Shown: one piece after another, positions 33,862 to 41,274 of the stretch | Numbering within the stretch: the first letter of the stretch is position 1 | Layout of the letters: every line of letters begins with the position of its first letter | Origin: Streptosporangiaceae bacterium | GTDB lineage: Bacteria > Actinomycetota > Actinomycetes > Streptosporangiales > Streptosporangiaceae | Direction of reading: 5' to 3' | DNA: 54,107 nt | Assembly: GCA_025934375.1 (NCBI GenBank) | Contig: JAICYD010000036.1 | Span: forward strand, 1 to 54,107 | Position numbers and translations under genes: made by a program | Notes under the pieces: model-generated | What the model was told of the DNA's origin: nothing | The model's input: only the letters and a program-made list of their open reading frames with translations | Database searches by the model: none

Positions 33862-33942
33862 TATCATCCGCCGCGGTGCCTGACCTGCGTTTCAGTGAAA
33901 AGTAACGGCCATTCACGACCCCCGCGTAAGTAATTCTGGCCA

Positions 33943-33976
33943 GCCCGGGTACGCATTACTGACGATGTGCCCGGGC
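33943..33976 (+). terminator. Hairpin between the hypothetical gene and the next secreted protein
   Basis: GCCCGGG and CCCGGGC pair across a 19-base interval whose edges can add a few weaker pairs. It is a plausible terminator for the LuxR/hypothetical transcript. Confidence 0.4.
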
Positions 33977-34039
33977 TGCCCGCGCTGCGACCCTCGCCAT
34001 GTCCGACCGCAACGGCGGACGCTACACGAGGGAGAAGAC

Positions 34040-34510
34040 ATGTTCAGCAAGCGGGCGGGGAAACTGCGCGTGCTGGCCGGGGTCACGATCGTCACAACCG
34101 CGCTGGTGGCCGTCGGTACGCTCAGCGCCCGAGCGGATCAGGTCGGGCCGCGAACGGGGTGCGCGCTCACCGACAGCTCGTGCACCTACGACAGCGGCCT
34201 GTGGACGGTGTCCAACAACTGCCAGGCACGGGTGTCCTACACCTGGTGGCGGACGGACAACGAGATGGACGTCTCGGTCGAGGTCAAGAACTCCAACGCC
34301 TTCGTCGGCTGCCGGGCTTACGGCACCCCGTACCTCCAGACGACCTCGGGGAAGGACGACACGGGCAGCAAGTCCTACGGCTACTCGTGCGGCACCTGGG
34401 ACCCGACCTGCGGCGCGGACCAGACCCGGACCTACGTGGTGGCCAACGCCGTGCCCAGCGCCGACGTCGCCACCATCGACCAGATGTGGGGGGTGCTGAC
34501 CACCAGCTAG
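34040..34510 (+). CDS. Small secreted protein, 156 residues, Cys-containing
   Basis: GAGGGAGAAG precedes the ATG at 34040. A signal peptide is clear (KRAGKLRVLAGVTIVTTALV, cleavage near SARA-DQ). The mature part of about 122 residues has six Cys (GCAL, SSCTY, NNCQ, GCRAY, SCGTW, TCGAD), consistent with three disulfides, and many Thr, Tyr and Trp. No family recognised. It is followed by a perfect terminator, so it is a single-gene unit. Confidence 0.78.
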   Translation: MFSKRAGKLRVLAGVTIVTTALVAVGTLSARADQVGPRTGCALTDSSCTYDSGLWTVSNNCQARVSYTWWRTDNEMDVSVEVKNSNAFVGCRAYGTPYLQTTSGKDDTGSKSYGYSCGTWDPTCGADQTRTYVVANAVPSADVATIDQMWGVLTTS

Positions 34511-34526
34511 CAGCTAGCAGCGCGGC

Positions 34527-34560
34527 CGGGGGCGGGCCGGCTTCACCCGGCCCGCCCCCG
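34527..34560 (+). terminator. Hairpin terminator after the small secreted protein
   Basis: A perfect 14-base-pair stem (CGGGGGCGGGCCGG and its complement) with a 6-base loop, 17 bases after the stop. It ends where the decayed HNH fragment begins. Confidence 0.8.
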
Positions 34561-34563
34561 TCG

Positions 34564-34643
34564 GCTGACCTCATGCGGGGTATTGCCAGGGACCCTGCGT
34601 ATGGGTGCGGCCGGCTGGGGTGGTCCACTGGTGCTACCCGGGC
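34564..34643 (-). pseudogene. Fragment of a DUF222-HNH gene 3' end
   Basis: About 80 bases align with 25135-25215, the end of the HNH gene. On the minus strand it reads HQWTTPAGRTHTQGPWQYP, against HQWTTPSGRVYVQGPWRYP in the intact gene. The preceding Trp codon is TAG here, and the stop at the intact gene's end is replaced by a His codon. Nothing more of the gene remains upstream. Confidence 0.75.
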
Positions 34644-34679
34644 GTGGGCCGGAGATCGTCGCCTCATTTCGAAAATGGA

Positions 34680-34750
34680 GATTCCCCGGCCCACTGCAGG
34701 CGCCCGAGTACGCCGGCGCGATGTTCCTCAAGGGCATTCGGGCGGCGTGA
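34680..34750 (+). pseudogene. Fragment of a DUF5753 gene
   Basis: The frame reads FPGPLQAPEYAGAMFLKG and stops after RAA, against IPGPLQSRDYAHAMFLEG in the DUF5753 gene at 27711. The similarity ends abruptly at the sigma gene's 3' end, so the rest of DUF5753 and the DUF397 gene were deleted. It lies in the same orientation relative to sigma copy B as the fuller gene does to copy A. Confidence 0.75.
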
Positions 34751-35396
34751 AGCCGTCCTGCTCGAGCACCGACTTCAAGGCGGCGATGCCGCGCGATGTG
34801 TGCGTCTTCACCGCGCCCCTGCTGATGCCCATCGCCTGGGCGATCTCGGCCTCGGACAGGCAGGCGTAGTAGCGCAGCACGAGAGCCTCGCGCTGGCGAA
34901 CCGGGAGGCCGCGCAGGGCGTTGATGACCGCGGAGCGCTCGAGCATCGTGATGGCCCCGGTCTCCGCGCTCGGCTCGTCGGGGACGTGCTGCGGAGCGTT
35001 CTTGTCGGCCACCGCACGGTGCCGAAGTACGGAACGCGACCGGTTGACGACAGCGCACCGCAGGTACGACAGCGCCTTGTCCCGGTCGCGCAGCCGCTCC
35101 CAGCCCGCGGCCATGGCGATGAACGTCTCCTGCACGACGTCCTCGGCGGTCGGCACGTCGTGCAGCAGCAACGCCGCCAGCCGGACGAGGGGCCAGTACT
35201 CGCTGAGGTAGAGCTCGATGAGCGCGTCATTGGCCTCCCATGCGATAGCGGGCACGTCCGGGCGCGGGGACGGCACGGCGACCAGGGCGGGGGGACCGCA
35301 GCGCGGTCCGCCGGATGGCCGAGGCAGGGCCCGGGCCTTGGGTGCTGGATTCATTACGGAAGCCTCACGGCGTTTGGCTGTGCCTACGGTTACCAT
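34728..35396 (-). CDS. ECF sigma factor, SigE-family, copy B
   Basis: About 222 residues from ATG 35396, which follows GGGAGG by 7 bases. After a Pro/Ala-rich N-terminal segment of about 58 residues, region 2 reads LYLSEYWPLVRLAALLLHDVPTAEDVVQETF and region 4 LPVRQREALVLRYYACLSEAEIAQAMGISRGAVKTHTSRG. Most sigma residues match copy A, so the two may recognise similar promoters. No anti-sigma gene is adjacent. Confidence 0.88.
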   Translation of the reverse strand: MVTVGTAKRREASVMNPAPKARALPRPSGGPRCGPPALVAVPSPRPDVPAIAWEANDALIELYLSEYWPLVRLAALLLHDVPTAEDVVQETFIAMAAGWERLRDRDKALSYLRCAVVNRSRSVLRHRAVADKNAPQHVPDEPSAETGAITMLERSAVINALRGLPVRQREALVLRYYACLSEAEIAQAMGISRGAVKTHTSRGIAALKSVLEQDGFTPPECP

Positions 35397-35484
35397 CCCA
35401 ATGCCTCCCGATTGCGGGACGGTGGCAGGCTGGCTGTGGACCGGTAGCATCGTCTGCTATACCGGTGGACACGTCCACGGCCTG
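35394..35484 (-). promoter_or_regulatory. Conserved 5' region of sigma copy B
   Basis: Counterpart of 29075-29165, aligned without gaps over about 90 bases. It includes the ribosome-binding site (CCTCCC on the plus strand at 35404-35409) and the sequence upstream of it. The ferritin-like pseudogene runs away from it on the other strand. Confidence 0.55.
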
Positions 35485-35504
35485 CTGCGCGAAGGGACGG
35501 CGGG

Positions 35505-36143
35505 AGGTCTTCAAGAGAACGAGTCAGTTCGCCAGGGCTAGCCGGGGCGGGAACGAGGGCTACGCCGCTGCGGTACGGGTGTTCATCGCCGAGGAGCAAA
35601 ACCACGCGCGGTTGCTGGCCGCCCTGCTGGTGGCCGCGAACGCCCCGGTGATCACCAGCCACCGGTCCGATGCCGGCTTCGTCCGGCTCCGACGGGCGCT
35701 CGGGGTCCGCCTGGAACTGATGGTGCTGTTCGTCACCGGGTTCATCGCGCTCGGCTATTGCCGGGCGCTTCGCGACGGCGTCGGGGAGCCGCTGGCGGCG
35801 GAGGCAGCCGGGCGGATCCTGGCGGACGAGGAACGGCACGTGCGATTCCATTCCCAGCAACTGCGCCTGGAATTCGCGGCCGTGCCCCGTCGTCGCGGCG
35901 TCCGGTGGCCTGTCTGTGGCCGGTGTTGATGATGGGTATGGTGTGCGTTGTGGTGCTCGATCACGGCACCGCGCTCACCCGGCTCGGGGTTGCCCGCCGG
36001 CGCTTCACCGCGCACGTGCTCGGTGGCTTCACGTCGACGGTCGCCGGCATCCGGCGGGGATGCCAGCCCGGCGGCCGACCGAACGGGCGGACCCGCCAGC
36101 CTCGGCTAGCGGGACCGCCGGTGGCGGTCGGCGGCGGCCGTGA
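35505..36143 (+). pseudogene. Ferritin-like diiron protein, truncated and frameshifted
   Basis: One frame encodes a ferritin-like helical part with two metal-binding type motifs (IAEEQNHARLL and LADEERHVRFH) up to about 35925. The continuing C-terminal helix (MMGMVCVVVLDHGTALTRLG and a following FTAHVLGGF) is in another frame from about 35930, so a one-base shift lies near 35905-35930. No good start with a ribosome-binding site is present, and the N-terminal helices seem missing. It may be a pseudogene, or a sequencing error may add the shift. The tail overlaps the phospholipase gene on the other strand. Confidence 0.6.
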
Positions 36144-37791
36144 ACGCCTGGGTGACGCGCGTGCCCCGCAGGGCCTCGGGGCCGGCGGGCAGGCCGGCGA
36201 CCTCCGGTTCACCGACCGCGGCCAGGTGCTCCTGGACCTGCCCGGCGAGGGCGAGGAACGCCTCGTAGTAGCCGGGCACCGCCAGTCGTCCAGCGGGCAC
36301 CTTCTCAGCGGGCACGGCGTCGGCGGGCACGTTCTCAGCGGGCACGTTCTCAGCGGGCACCTTCTCAGCGGGCACCTTCTCAGCGGGCACGGTATCGGCG
36401 AGCACTGTCTGCGCCGGGGCGGCATTTCTTGCGGCGGGGGCGGTCGCGTACTCGGACAGGTCGGGCAGGTCGGTCCGGCCCTCGGCCAGCGTGAGCAGCC
36501 CATGGAAGGGCGGTGACCAGCGGTCCCGCGCGGTCAGCGGCTCCTTGTCGGGGGCGAACAGGGCCCGCAGCGTCGCCGGGATGCTGGCGTGGTCACGCGC
36601 CCGCGAATCGACGGCGCCCGCCCGGATCCGGGGGGAGACGACCACCGCCGGGACCCGCGGGCCGAGCATGGTGAAATCGAACGCGGCGCTCTTGCGGTAC
36701 AGCAGCGTCCGCTGCGCCCGGCCCACCATGCTGACCGCACCGCCCGGGCTGGGCACGCCCGCGGGAGGCGGGACATGATCGTAAAGGCCGCCGTGCTCGT
36801 CGTAGGTGATCAGCAGCAACGTCTTGGCGAACACCCCGGGGCGTGCCCGCAGCGCCTCGTAGATGGTGGCGATCAGGCGCTCGGCGCGGGTGAAGTCCGA
36901 TTCGCCGCTCAGCCGGAAGTCGTCGTAGGCGGCGTCGCTGACCAGGTTGTTCTCGGGATGCTGGCTGTCGCTGCGGTCCGGGGCGCCGATCACCGGCGCG
37001 TGGTCGAGCGTGTGCAGCGGCGGGCGGTGGTTGGGCTCGATGAACGTGTAAGCGGTCAGCTCGCCCGCGGCGACGTGGCTGGCGAAGCGGTCCACAGGGA
37101 ACCACTTGGCGTGCCGCTCGGGGGTATCCCAGAGCGCGGGGAACGCCCAGGCCTGCGGGGTGTCGTCGTAGAAGATCCGCCAGTCGGCGCCGGCGCTCTC
37201 CAGCAACTCGAAGATCGTCCGGTTGGTATACGGGCGGACCTCGATCTGGGTCTGGCCGTCTGAGGTCGCCGCGTGCGCGAAGTTGCGGTTCGGCCAGGTC
37301 TCGCCGGGCACTGAGCAGAACCAGCGGGTGCACACCGCGAACTCGGTCGCCAGCCGGGCCAGCACCGGCACGTTCTCCGGCGGCTGGCACGCCATGGCCA
37401 GCGGGCCGCGGCCCCGCACGCCGGAGCCGCCCCCGGCCAGCAGGCCCCGGGCGAAGTTGGCCAGCGGCCCGAACAGTCCGCCGAAGACCGGCGGGTCCAG
37501 GTTCCGGGCCTTGCGCTCATAGCTGCGCACGAAGCCCTGGTTGGTCGGCTGGCCGCCGCGGGGCGCCAGTTGCAGCATCACCGCGTCGTGTGCGTGATCC
37601 GGTCCGACCGGCAGTACCGGCTTCGCGGTCGGCGACGCCGCCACCGCCGGCCCGCGCCGCCACCCTGGGTTGCTGTGCTCGCGGCCCAGCAGGCCGTCGA
37701 ACGCCGGATCGGGATGGGGCACGTAGCCAAGCAGGTGGTCAAACGACCGGTTCTCCAGCATCAGCACCACGACGTGCGCGATCTCGGTCAT
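36106..37791 (-). CDS. Phosphoesterase family protein (phospholipase C type)
   Basis: A 561-residue member of the phosphoesterase family that includes bacterial phospholipases C and acid phosphatases. Motifs are HVVVLMLENRSFDHLLGY at the very N-terminus, PGETWPNRNFAHAATSDG, the TLLLITYDEHGGLYDHVPPP metal-binding segment and VPAVVVSPRIRAG. Well-studied relatives have a Tat signal peptide; here the catalytic domain starts at residue 3, so the protein looks cytoplasmic or is released another way. Residues about 463-497 are a Val-Pro-Ala-Glu-Lys/Asn repeat linker, then a short C-terminal helical part. The start ATG overlaps a weak GGGGTGA site. Confidence 0.88.
   Translation of the reverse strand: MTEIAHVVVLMLENRSFDHLLGYVPHPDPAFDGLLGREHSNPGWRRGPAVAASPTAKPVLPVGPDHAHDAVMLQLAPRGGQPTNQGFVRSYERKARNLDPPVFGGLFGPLANFARGLLAGGGSGVRGRGPLAMACQPPENVPVLARLATEFAVCTRWFCSVPGETWPNRNFAHAATSDGQTQIEVRPYTNRTIFELLESAGADWRIFYDDTPQAWAFPALWDTPERHAKWFPVDRFASHVAAGELTAYTFIEPNHRPPLHTLDHAPVIGAPDRSDSQHPENNLVSDAAYDDFRLSGESDFTRAERLIATIYEALRARPGVFAKTLLLITYDEHGGLYDHVPPPAGVPSPGGAVSMVGRAQRTLLYRKSAAFDFTMLGPRVPAVVVSPRIRAGAVDSRARDHASIPATLRALFAPDKEPLTARDRWSPPFHGLLTLAEGRTDLPDLSEYATAPAARNAAPAQTVLADTVPAEKVPAEKVPAENVPAENVPADAVPAEKVPAGRLAVPGYYEAFLALAGQVQEHLAAVGEPEVAGLPAGPEALRGTRVTQAFTAAADRHRRSR
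36301..36405. repeat. Seven 15-base tandem repeats in the phosphoesterase gene
   Basis: Units of the type CTTCTCAGCGGGCAC follow one another from 36301 to 36405, four or five nearly identical and two diverged. They encode the VPAEK/VPAEN pentapeptide repeats. Confidence 0.9.
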
Positions 37792-37817
37792 CGGCTCACC
37801 CCGTCCCCATCAGCCCA

Positions 37818-37849
37818 GGCGCCATCGCACGCGGGCGCCATCGCACGCG
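37818..37849. repeat. 16-base tandem duplication between two minus-strand genes
   Basis: GGCGCCATCGCACGCG occurs at 37818-37833 and again at 37834-37849. It lies in the 70-base gap between trmO and the phosphoesterase gene. No function is visible. Confidence 0.85.
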
Positions 37850-37861
37850 GGCGGCCCCATG

Positions 37862-38272
37862 TCATCGCTGCGCGGCCGCGTCGAGGACGGGCTTCAGGTC
37901 GATGACCGGCGTCTTGTCCAGGGCTTCCAGGGGCCGCACCCGGATCCGCGATCCCTCGGTGGCGAGAACCTGGACCCGGTGCAACCCGATGGGATTGGGG
38001 CGGTCGGGGGACCGGGTGCTGAAGACCCCCGTAGGCGGCCGCGCTGGGTCGTCACGCGGCCGGGTGACCAGCACGTCCCGGTCAGCCCGGTCTAGCCAGG
38101 TCAACACGATGAGCCAGGCGCCCGGGGCGATGTCGCGCAGCCCCTGCGCCACCCGGGGCTCGAACACGAGCCAGGCGTCCGCGCCGCCCTCGTCTCCTTG
38201 CCGGGGTGCCTGCGCCCGCTCGGTCAGCGGGGATTCCACCCAGCCGATGGGCTCTACCTGGAAACCGGTCAT
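37862..38272 (-). CDS. trmO: tRNA (N6-threonylcarbamoyladenosine(37)-N6)-methyltransferase TrmO-like
   Basis: A 136-residue protein from ATG 38272 (TGFQVEPIGWVESPL opening). The TrmO beta-barrel signature is clear: GVFSTRSPDRPNPIGLHRVQVL, followed by PLEALDKTPVIDLKP. TrmO uses SAM to methylate t6A37 in threonine tRNAs. Upstream in-frame starts at 38284 and 38326 are less likely. It is a single gene ahead of the phosphoesterase, with a 70-base gap. Confidence 0.88.
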   Translation of the reverse strand: MTGFQVEPIGWVESPLTERAQAPRQGDEGGADAWLVFEPRVAQGLRDIAPGAWLIVLTWLDRADRDVLVTRPRDDPARPPTGVFSTRSPDRPNPIGLHRVQVLATEGSRIRVRPLEALDKTPVIDLKPVLDAAAQR

Positions 38273-38381
38273 GTTCGCTCTCATCCGCGTTGGCCGTCCG
38301 TCCGCAGCTGCGGGCCGTGATCCCACTATGCCAGCGCCGTTGCCGGGAAAATGGCTTGTCAGGGCCTGGTGTCATGGTGTT

Positions 38382-38790
38382 ATGCCGCACGCCGTCACGC
38401 TGATCCGCTCCCGCTCGCTGTCTGATGTCGCCGAGTACGCCTACGCGGCCACCGCGCCCGCCGAGGCGCGGCTGATCTTCCTGGCCGGGGCGTGCCCGCT
38501 GAACGCGGACGGGTCCACCGCGGCGCCCGGCGACTACGCCGGCCAGGCCCGCCCAGGCCTTCGCGACCATGTCCGTCGCCCTGGCCGACGCGGGCGCGGG
38601 GGTGCGGGACGTCATCAGCACGCGGGTGCTGGTGGCTACCGCCCGCCGGAAGGACCTGGTCACCGCGTGGCAGGTGACCGCGGTGGGCCTGCGAAGGATG
38701 GGACTTCAGCTAGCCAGCACCGGGAGCCTCTCCCGCCTGGCCATTGCCGGAGACCTTCTCATGGCTATGCACAATCGGCGACCGAGATGA
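38382..38790 (+). pseudogene. RidA-family protein, frameshifted
   Basis: The first part (HAVTLIRSRSLSDVAEYAYA, GACPLNADGSTAAPGDYAGQA) and the second part (AFATMSVALADAGAGVRDVI, STRVLVATARRKDLVTAWQV) match an actinobacterial RidA/YjgF protein, but they lie in different frames. An extra C in the CGCCCAG stretch near 38552 breaks the frame. After AWQV the family pattern is lost and the frame runs on over the end of the GGDEF-EAL gene. RidA proteins hydrolyse reactive enamines; this copy is probably inactive, unless the shift is a sequence error. Confidence 0.7.
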
Positions 38791-40746
38791 GTTGATGACG
38801 AGGTAAGTCTCGATCCACCGCTCGAGCTCTTTGGCTGGGATCGGCCGACAGATCTGGTACCCCTGCACGAGGTCGCATCCCATGTCGTTGAGGTCGCTTC
38901 GAGTAGTGCTGTCCTCGACGCCCTCCGCGACGACGGTCATTCCGAGGTTGTGCCCTAGGTCGACCGCGGAGCGCACGATTACGGCGCTATCGGGGTCGTT
39001 CGCCATGCCCATTACGAAGGTACGGTCGATCTTCAGCTCTTTGACCGGCAAGGTCTTGAGGTACGCCATGGATGAGTAACCGGTGCCGAAGTCGTCGATG
39101 CTCAGCGACACGCCCATGGAGTCGAGGGACCTAAGGACGGTGAGGGCGAGGTCATGGTCGGCCATTACTGCCGTCTCGGTCAGCTCAAGGCACAACAGGG
39201 ATGGCGCGACGCCATGAGCGTCCAGCAGGTCCTGTACGTGAGCCGGGAATCTGGGGTCGAGCAGCGAGCGCGTGGAGATGTTCACCGCGACGGGGGTCGG
39301 GCGTCCTGTGTCGGCCCACTTTCGGGCCTGGCTCAGCGCGAGGTGCAGCACTTCGGTCGTAAGCGAATGGATTATCGCGGTGTTCTCGGCGAGCGGGATG
39401 AACTCATCGGGCGGCAGCAGTCCCAGGGTGGGATGCTGCCAGCGGACGAGGGCTTCGACACTGGTCATCGCGCCGGTGCGAGTGCTGATCTTGGGCTGGT
39501 AGTGCAAGGTCAGCTCGCCGGCGGCGATTCCTCGGCGCAGGTCGCCGAGGAGGACGAGACGGGAGACATCGTTGTCGTCGCGAGACGCCTCGTAGCGGGC
39601 GAATGTGTGGTGAGCGGCCTTGGCCTCGTACATGGCTACATCGGCGTGACGCAGAAGCGTCTCCACGTCGTCGCCGGGCTCGGCAAGGGCGATTCCGATG
39701 CTGGCGTCGACGTCGAGCGTGATGTCGTGCATCGAGAACGGGTTGTGCAAGGCGGCGTCGACGCGTTGCGTGGCCGCTAGCGCCTCTTCCCAACCAGAAA
39801 TGGGGAGCAGGATCGCGAACTCGTCACCACCGAGGCGCGCCACTGAGTCGGAATCGCGCAGGCAGCCCCTGAGCCGGTCCGCCACCTGAAGAAGGAGGTA
39901 ATCTCCATACTGGTGGCCGAGGGTGTCGTTGACCTCTTTGAACCGGTTGAGGTCCAAGAGCAGCACAGCCACGGTGGCGCTCACGCGAGCAGCGGCGCGC
40001 AAGGCTACACCGGTCCGGTCCTGGAACAGGGCCCGGTTCGGGAGGTCAGTCAGCGGGTCGTGCAGGGCCTGATGCCGGTTCTGCTCGCTTTCGAGGTGAA
40101 GGTCCCGCTGGTAGCGAGTCACGACGACTGCTCCGCCGGCGACCAAGCCGATCGCCGCGAGCAGCGTGACAAGGTCGATGAGCAGCACAAAACGTCCAAT
40201 TTCGCTAACTGACGCGCCCGCGCGCAGGGCCATGGCCTCATGTTTCGCGGCCGCGTTATAAACCTGGCCTTCCATGGCGCCGAAGACCGGGTCGACAGTG
40301 CGGACATCTATGGCATTCGTTACGGCCACCGGATCGTGGCGATCGACCGACCGGAACAGCAGTGCGCTGGCTGCGACGTAGGCGGCGTGCTCGCGCAGCA
40401 CCACCTTCGCCAGGTTCCGGTCAGGGCTGCCGCCCAGGACGGCCACTTGGTGCATGGAATGGTCGAGGGAGGCTTCGGCCGCTGCATGGCCTGCCCTCGG
40501 ATCCGGTCCGGGCTGGAGGCGGTACTTCCGCTCGAGGGACTCCTCGGCGGCGATCGCGGCTGCCGCGTGACCATACGCGCTGGCTACGCGAATAGCAAGG
40601 GCGCTCCTCCTCGCCGCGTTGCTCGTCACCAGGGAGCCAACCGTAACCACGACGATGAGCGCCACCAGCCCGGCGCTGGCCCCAGCCATCGCCCATCGAT
40701 TCCACGAGCTTGTGATGACCCCGCTCTTGGCCTTGGGCTCTGTCAC
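38710..40746 (-). CDS. GGDEF-EAL domain cyclic-di-GMP protein with two membrane spans
   Basis: About 678 residues from GTG 40746, chosen because it overlaps the stop of a short leader ORF (GTGA); ATG 40770 and GTG 40782 are alternatives. Two spans (about residues 20-43 and 185-212) enclose an extracytoplasmic sensor region. The GGDEF domain has an intact RLGGDEF (about 304-310) with an RDSD inhibitory site five residues before it. The EAL domain has SVEALVRW, LELTET, DDFGTGYSS, KIDRTFV and AEGVE, so both synthesis and breakdown of cyclic-di-GMP look possible. The 3' end overlaps the broken RidA gene. Confidence 0.92.
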   Translation of the reverse strand: MTEPKAKSGVITSSWNRWAMAGASAGLVALIVVVTVGSLVTSNAARRSALAIRVASAYGHAAAAIAAEESLERKYRLQPGPDPRAGHAAAEASLDHSMHQVAVLGGSPDRNLAKVVLREHAAYVAASALLFRSVDRHDPVAVTNAIDVRTVDPVFGAMEGQVYNAAAKHEAMALRAGASVSEIGRFVLLIDLVTLLAAIGLVAGGAVVVTRYQRDLHLESEQNRHQALHDPLTDLPNRALFQDRTGVALRAAARVSATVAVLLLDLNRFKEVNDTLGHQYGDYLLLQVADRLRGCLRDSDSVARLGGDEFAILLPISGWEEALAATQRVDAALHNPFSMHDITLDVDASIGIALAEPGDDVETLLRHADVAMYEAKAAHHTFARYEASRDDNDVSRLVLLGDLRRGIAAGELTLHYQPKISTRTGAMTSVEALVRWQHPTLGLLPPDEFIPLAENTAIIHSLTTEVLHLALSQARKWADTGRPTPVAVNISTRSLLDPRFPAHVQDLLDAHGVAPSLLCLELTETAVMADHDLALTVLRSLDSMGVSLSIDDFGTGYSSMAYLKTLPVKELKIDRTFVMGMANDPDSAVIVRSAVDLGHNLGMTVVAEGVEDSTTRSDLNDMGCDLVQGYQICRPIPAKELERWIETYLVINSSRSPIVHSHEKVSGNGQAGEAPGAG

Positions 40747-40796
40747 GCGCTGTCCGCAATGGGGCGACATAGACAGGCGCACTCGACGATTGCCAT
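40743..40796 (-). CDS. 17-residue leader ORF coupled to the GGDEF-EAL gene
   Basis: ATG 40796 follows AGAGAGGA by 5 bases, the best ribosome-binding site in this region. The ORF reads MAIVECACLCRPIADSA and its TGA overlaps the GTG of the GGDEF-EAL gene. This layout suggests translational coupling or a Cys-containing leader peptide that controls expression. Whether it is translated is not known. Confidence 0.4.
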   Translation of the reverse strand: MAIVECACLCRPIADSA

Positions 40797-41041
40797 CTGA
40801 TTCCTCTCTGGTGAGAGCCGGTCGCCTAGTTTTCGTCTAGTTGCGGCGGCGGCCGCGACGAGGATCCTGGTGAGCTGCAAGCTTTCCTGCCCTCCGGCCG
40901 ACGCAGGAGCACGGCCCCGCTGGAACGCCCGACGTGAACGCTCGGGCGGGAGGCTGCTAGCCCGCAAAGCCTGCCACGCCCGGTTGGGGCTTGCGCTACG
41001 CCTCGGCAGGCGTGCGAGCTAGTGACTTTCAGTGACATGCC

Positions 41042-41218
41042 TTATACGTAGAGTATAAAGCGTGTCAAGCAGTCACGGCCCAACCCAGAGCGTTCCCGCA
41101 TGTCAGAGCGGGCGCCGCCGCCCACGAAGCGGATCAGGGACTCTTTGACAGCGCCGCGGTCGGTCGCGAGCCAGTCGTCCAGGAGACCAAGCTCGTACGA
41201 ATCCGCCGGAAAGGCCAA
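41042..41218 (-). CDS. Possible 58-residue ORF or gene remnant
   Basis: From TTG 41218 the frame reads AFPADSYELGLLDDWLATDR and continues VKESLIRFVGGGARSDMRER before a TAA at 41042. The amino-acid make-up is protein-like, but there is no convincing ribosome-binding site and no known family. It may be the tail of a lost gene. Confidence 0.25.
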   Translation of the reverse strand: MAFPADSYELGLLDDWLATDRGAVKESLIRFVGGGARSDMRERSGLGRDCLTRFILYV

Positions 41219-41240
41219 TACCTTCGCTTACAGTGGCGAG

Positions 41241-41268
41241 TTGTGGCATCCGCGCCGGTCATTACGAT
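41241..41268 (+). promoter_or_regulatory. Putative promoter giving a leaderless transcript
   Basis: TTGTGG (41241-41246) and TACGAT (41263-41268) are spaced 16 bases apart. A start about 7 bases after the -10 box would fall at the GTG at 41275, so the downstream mRNA could be leaderless. No ribosome-binding site is present before that GTG at proper distance. Confidence 0.4.
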
Positions 41269-41274
41269 GAGAGC

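Larger units (their letters stand above)
40797..41274. other. Divergent intergenic region
   Basis: Upstream regions of the GGDEF-EAL gene (minus) and the cyclodeaminase-like gene (plus). It has an AT-rich segment at 41030-41065 with TTATAC/GTATAA as an inverted repeat (41042-41058). A minus-strand stop-free stretch at 41042-41218 is listed separately with low confidence. Confidence 0.45.

Noticed and set aside
40826..41038. 70-residue minus-strand frame upstream of the GGDEF-EAL gene
   Set aside because: Composition looks random for high-GC DNA, and the leader ORF and promoter explain the region better.
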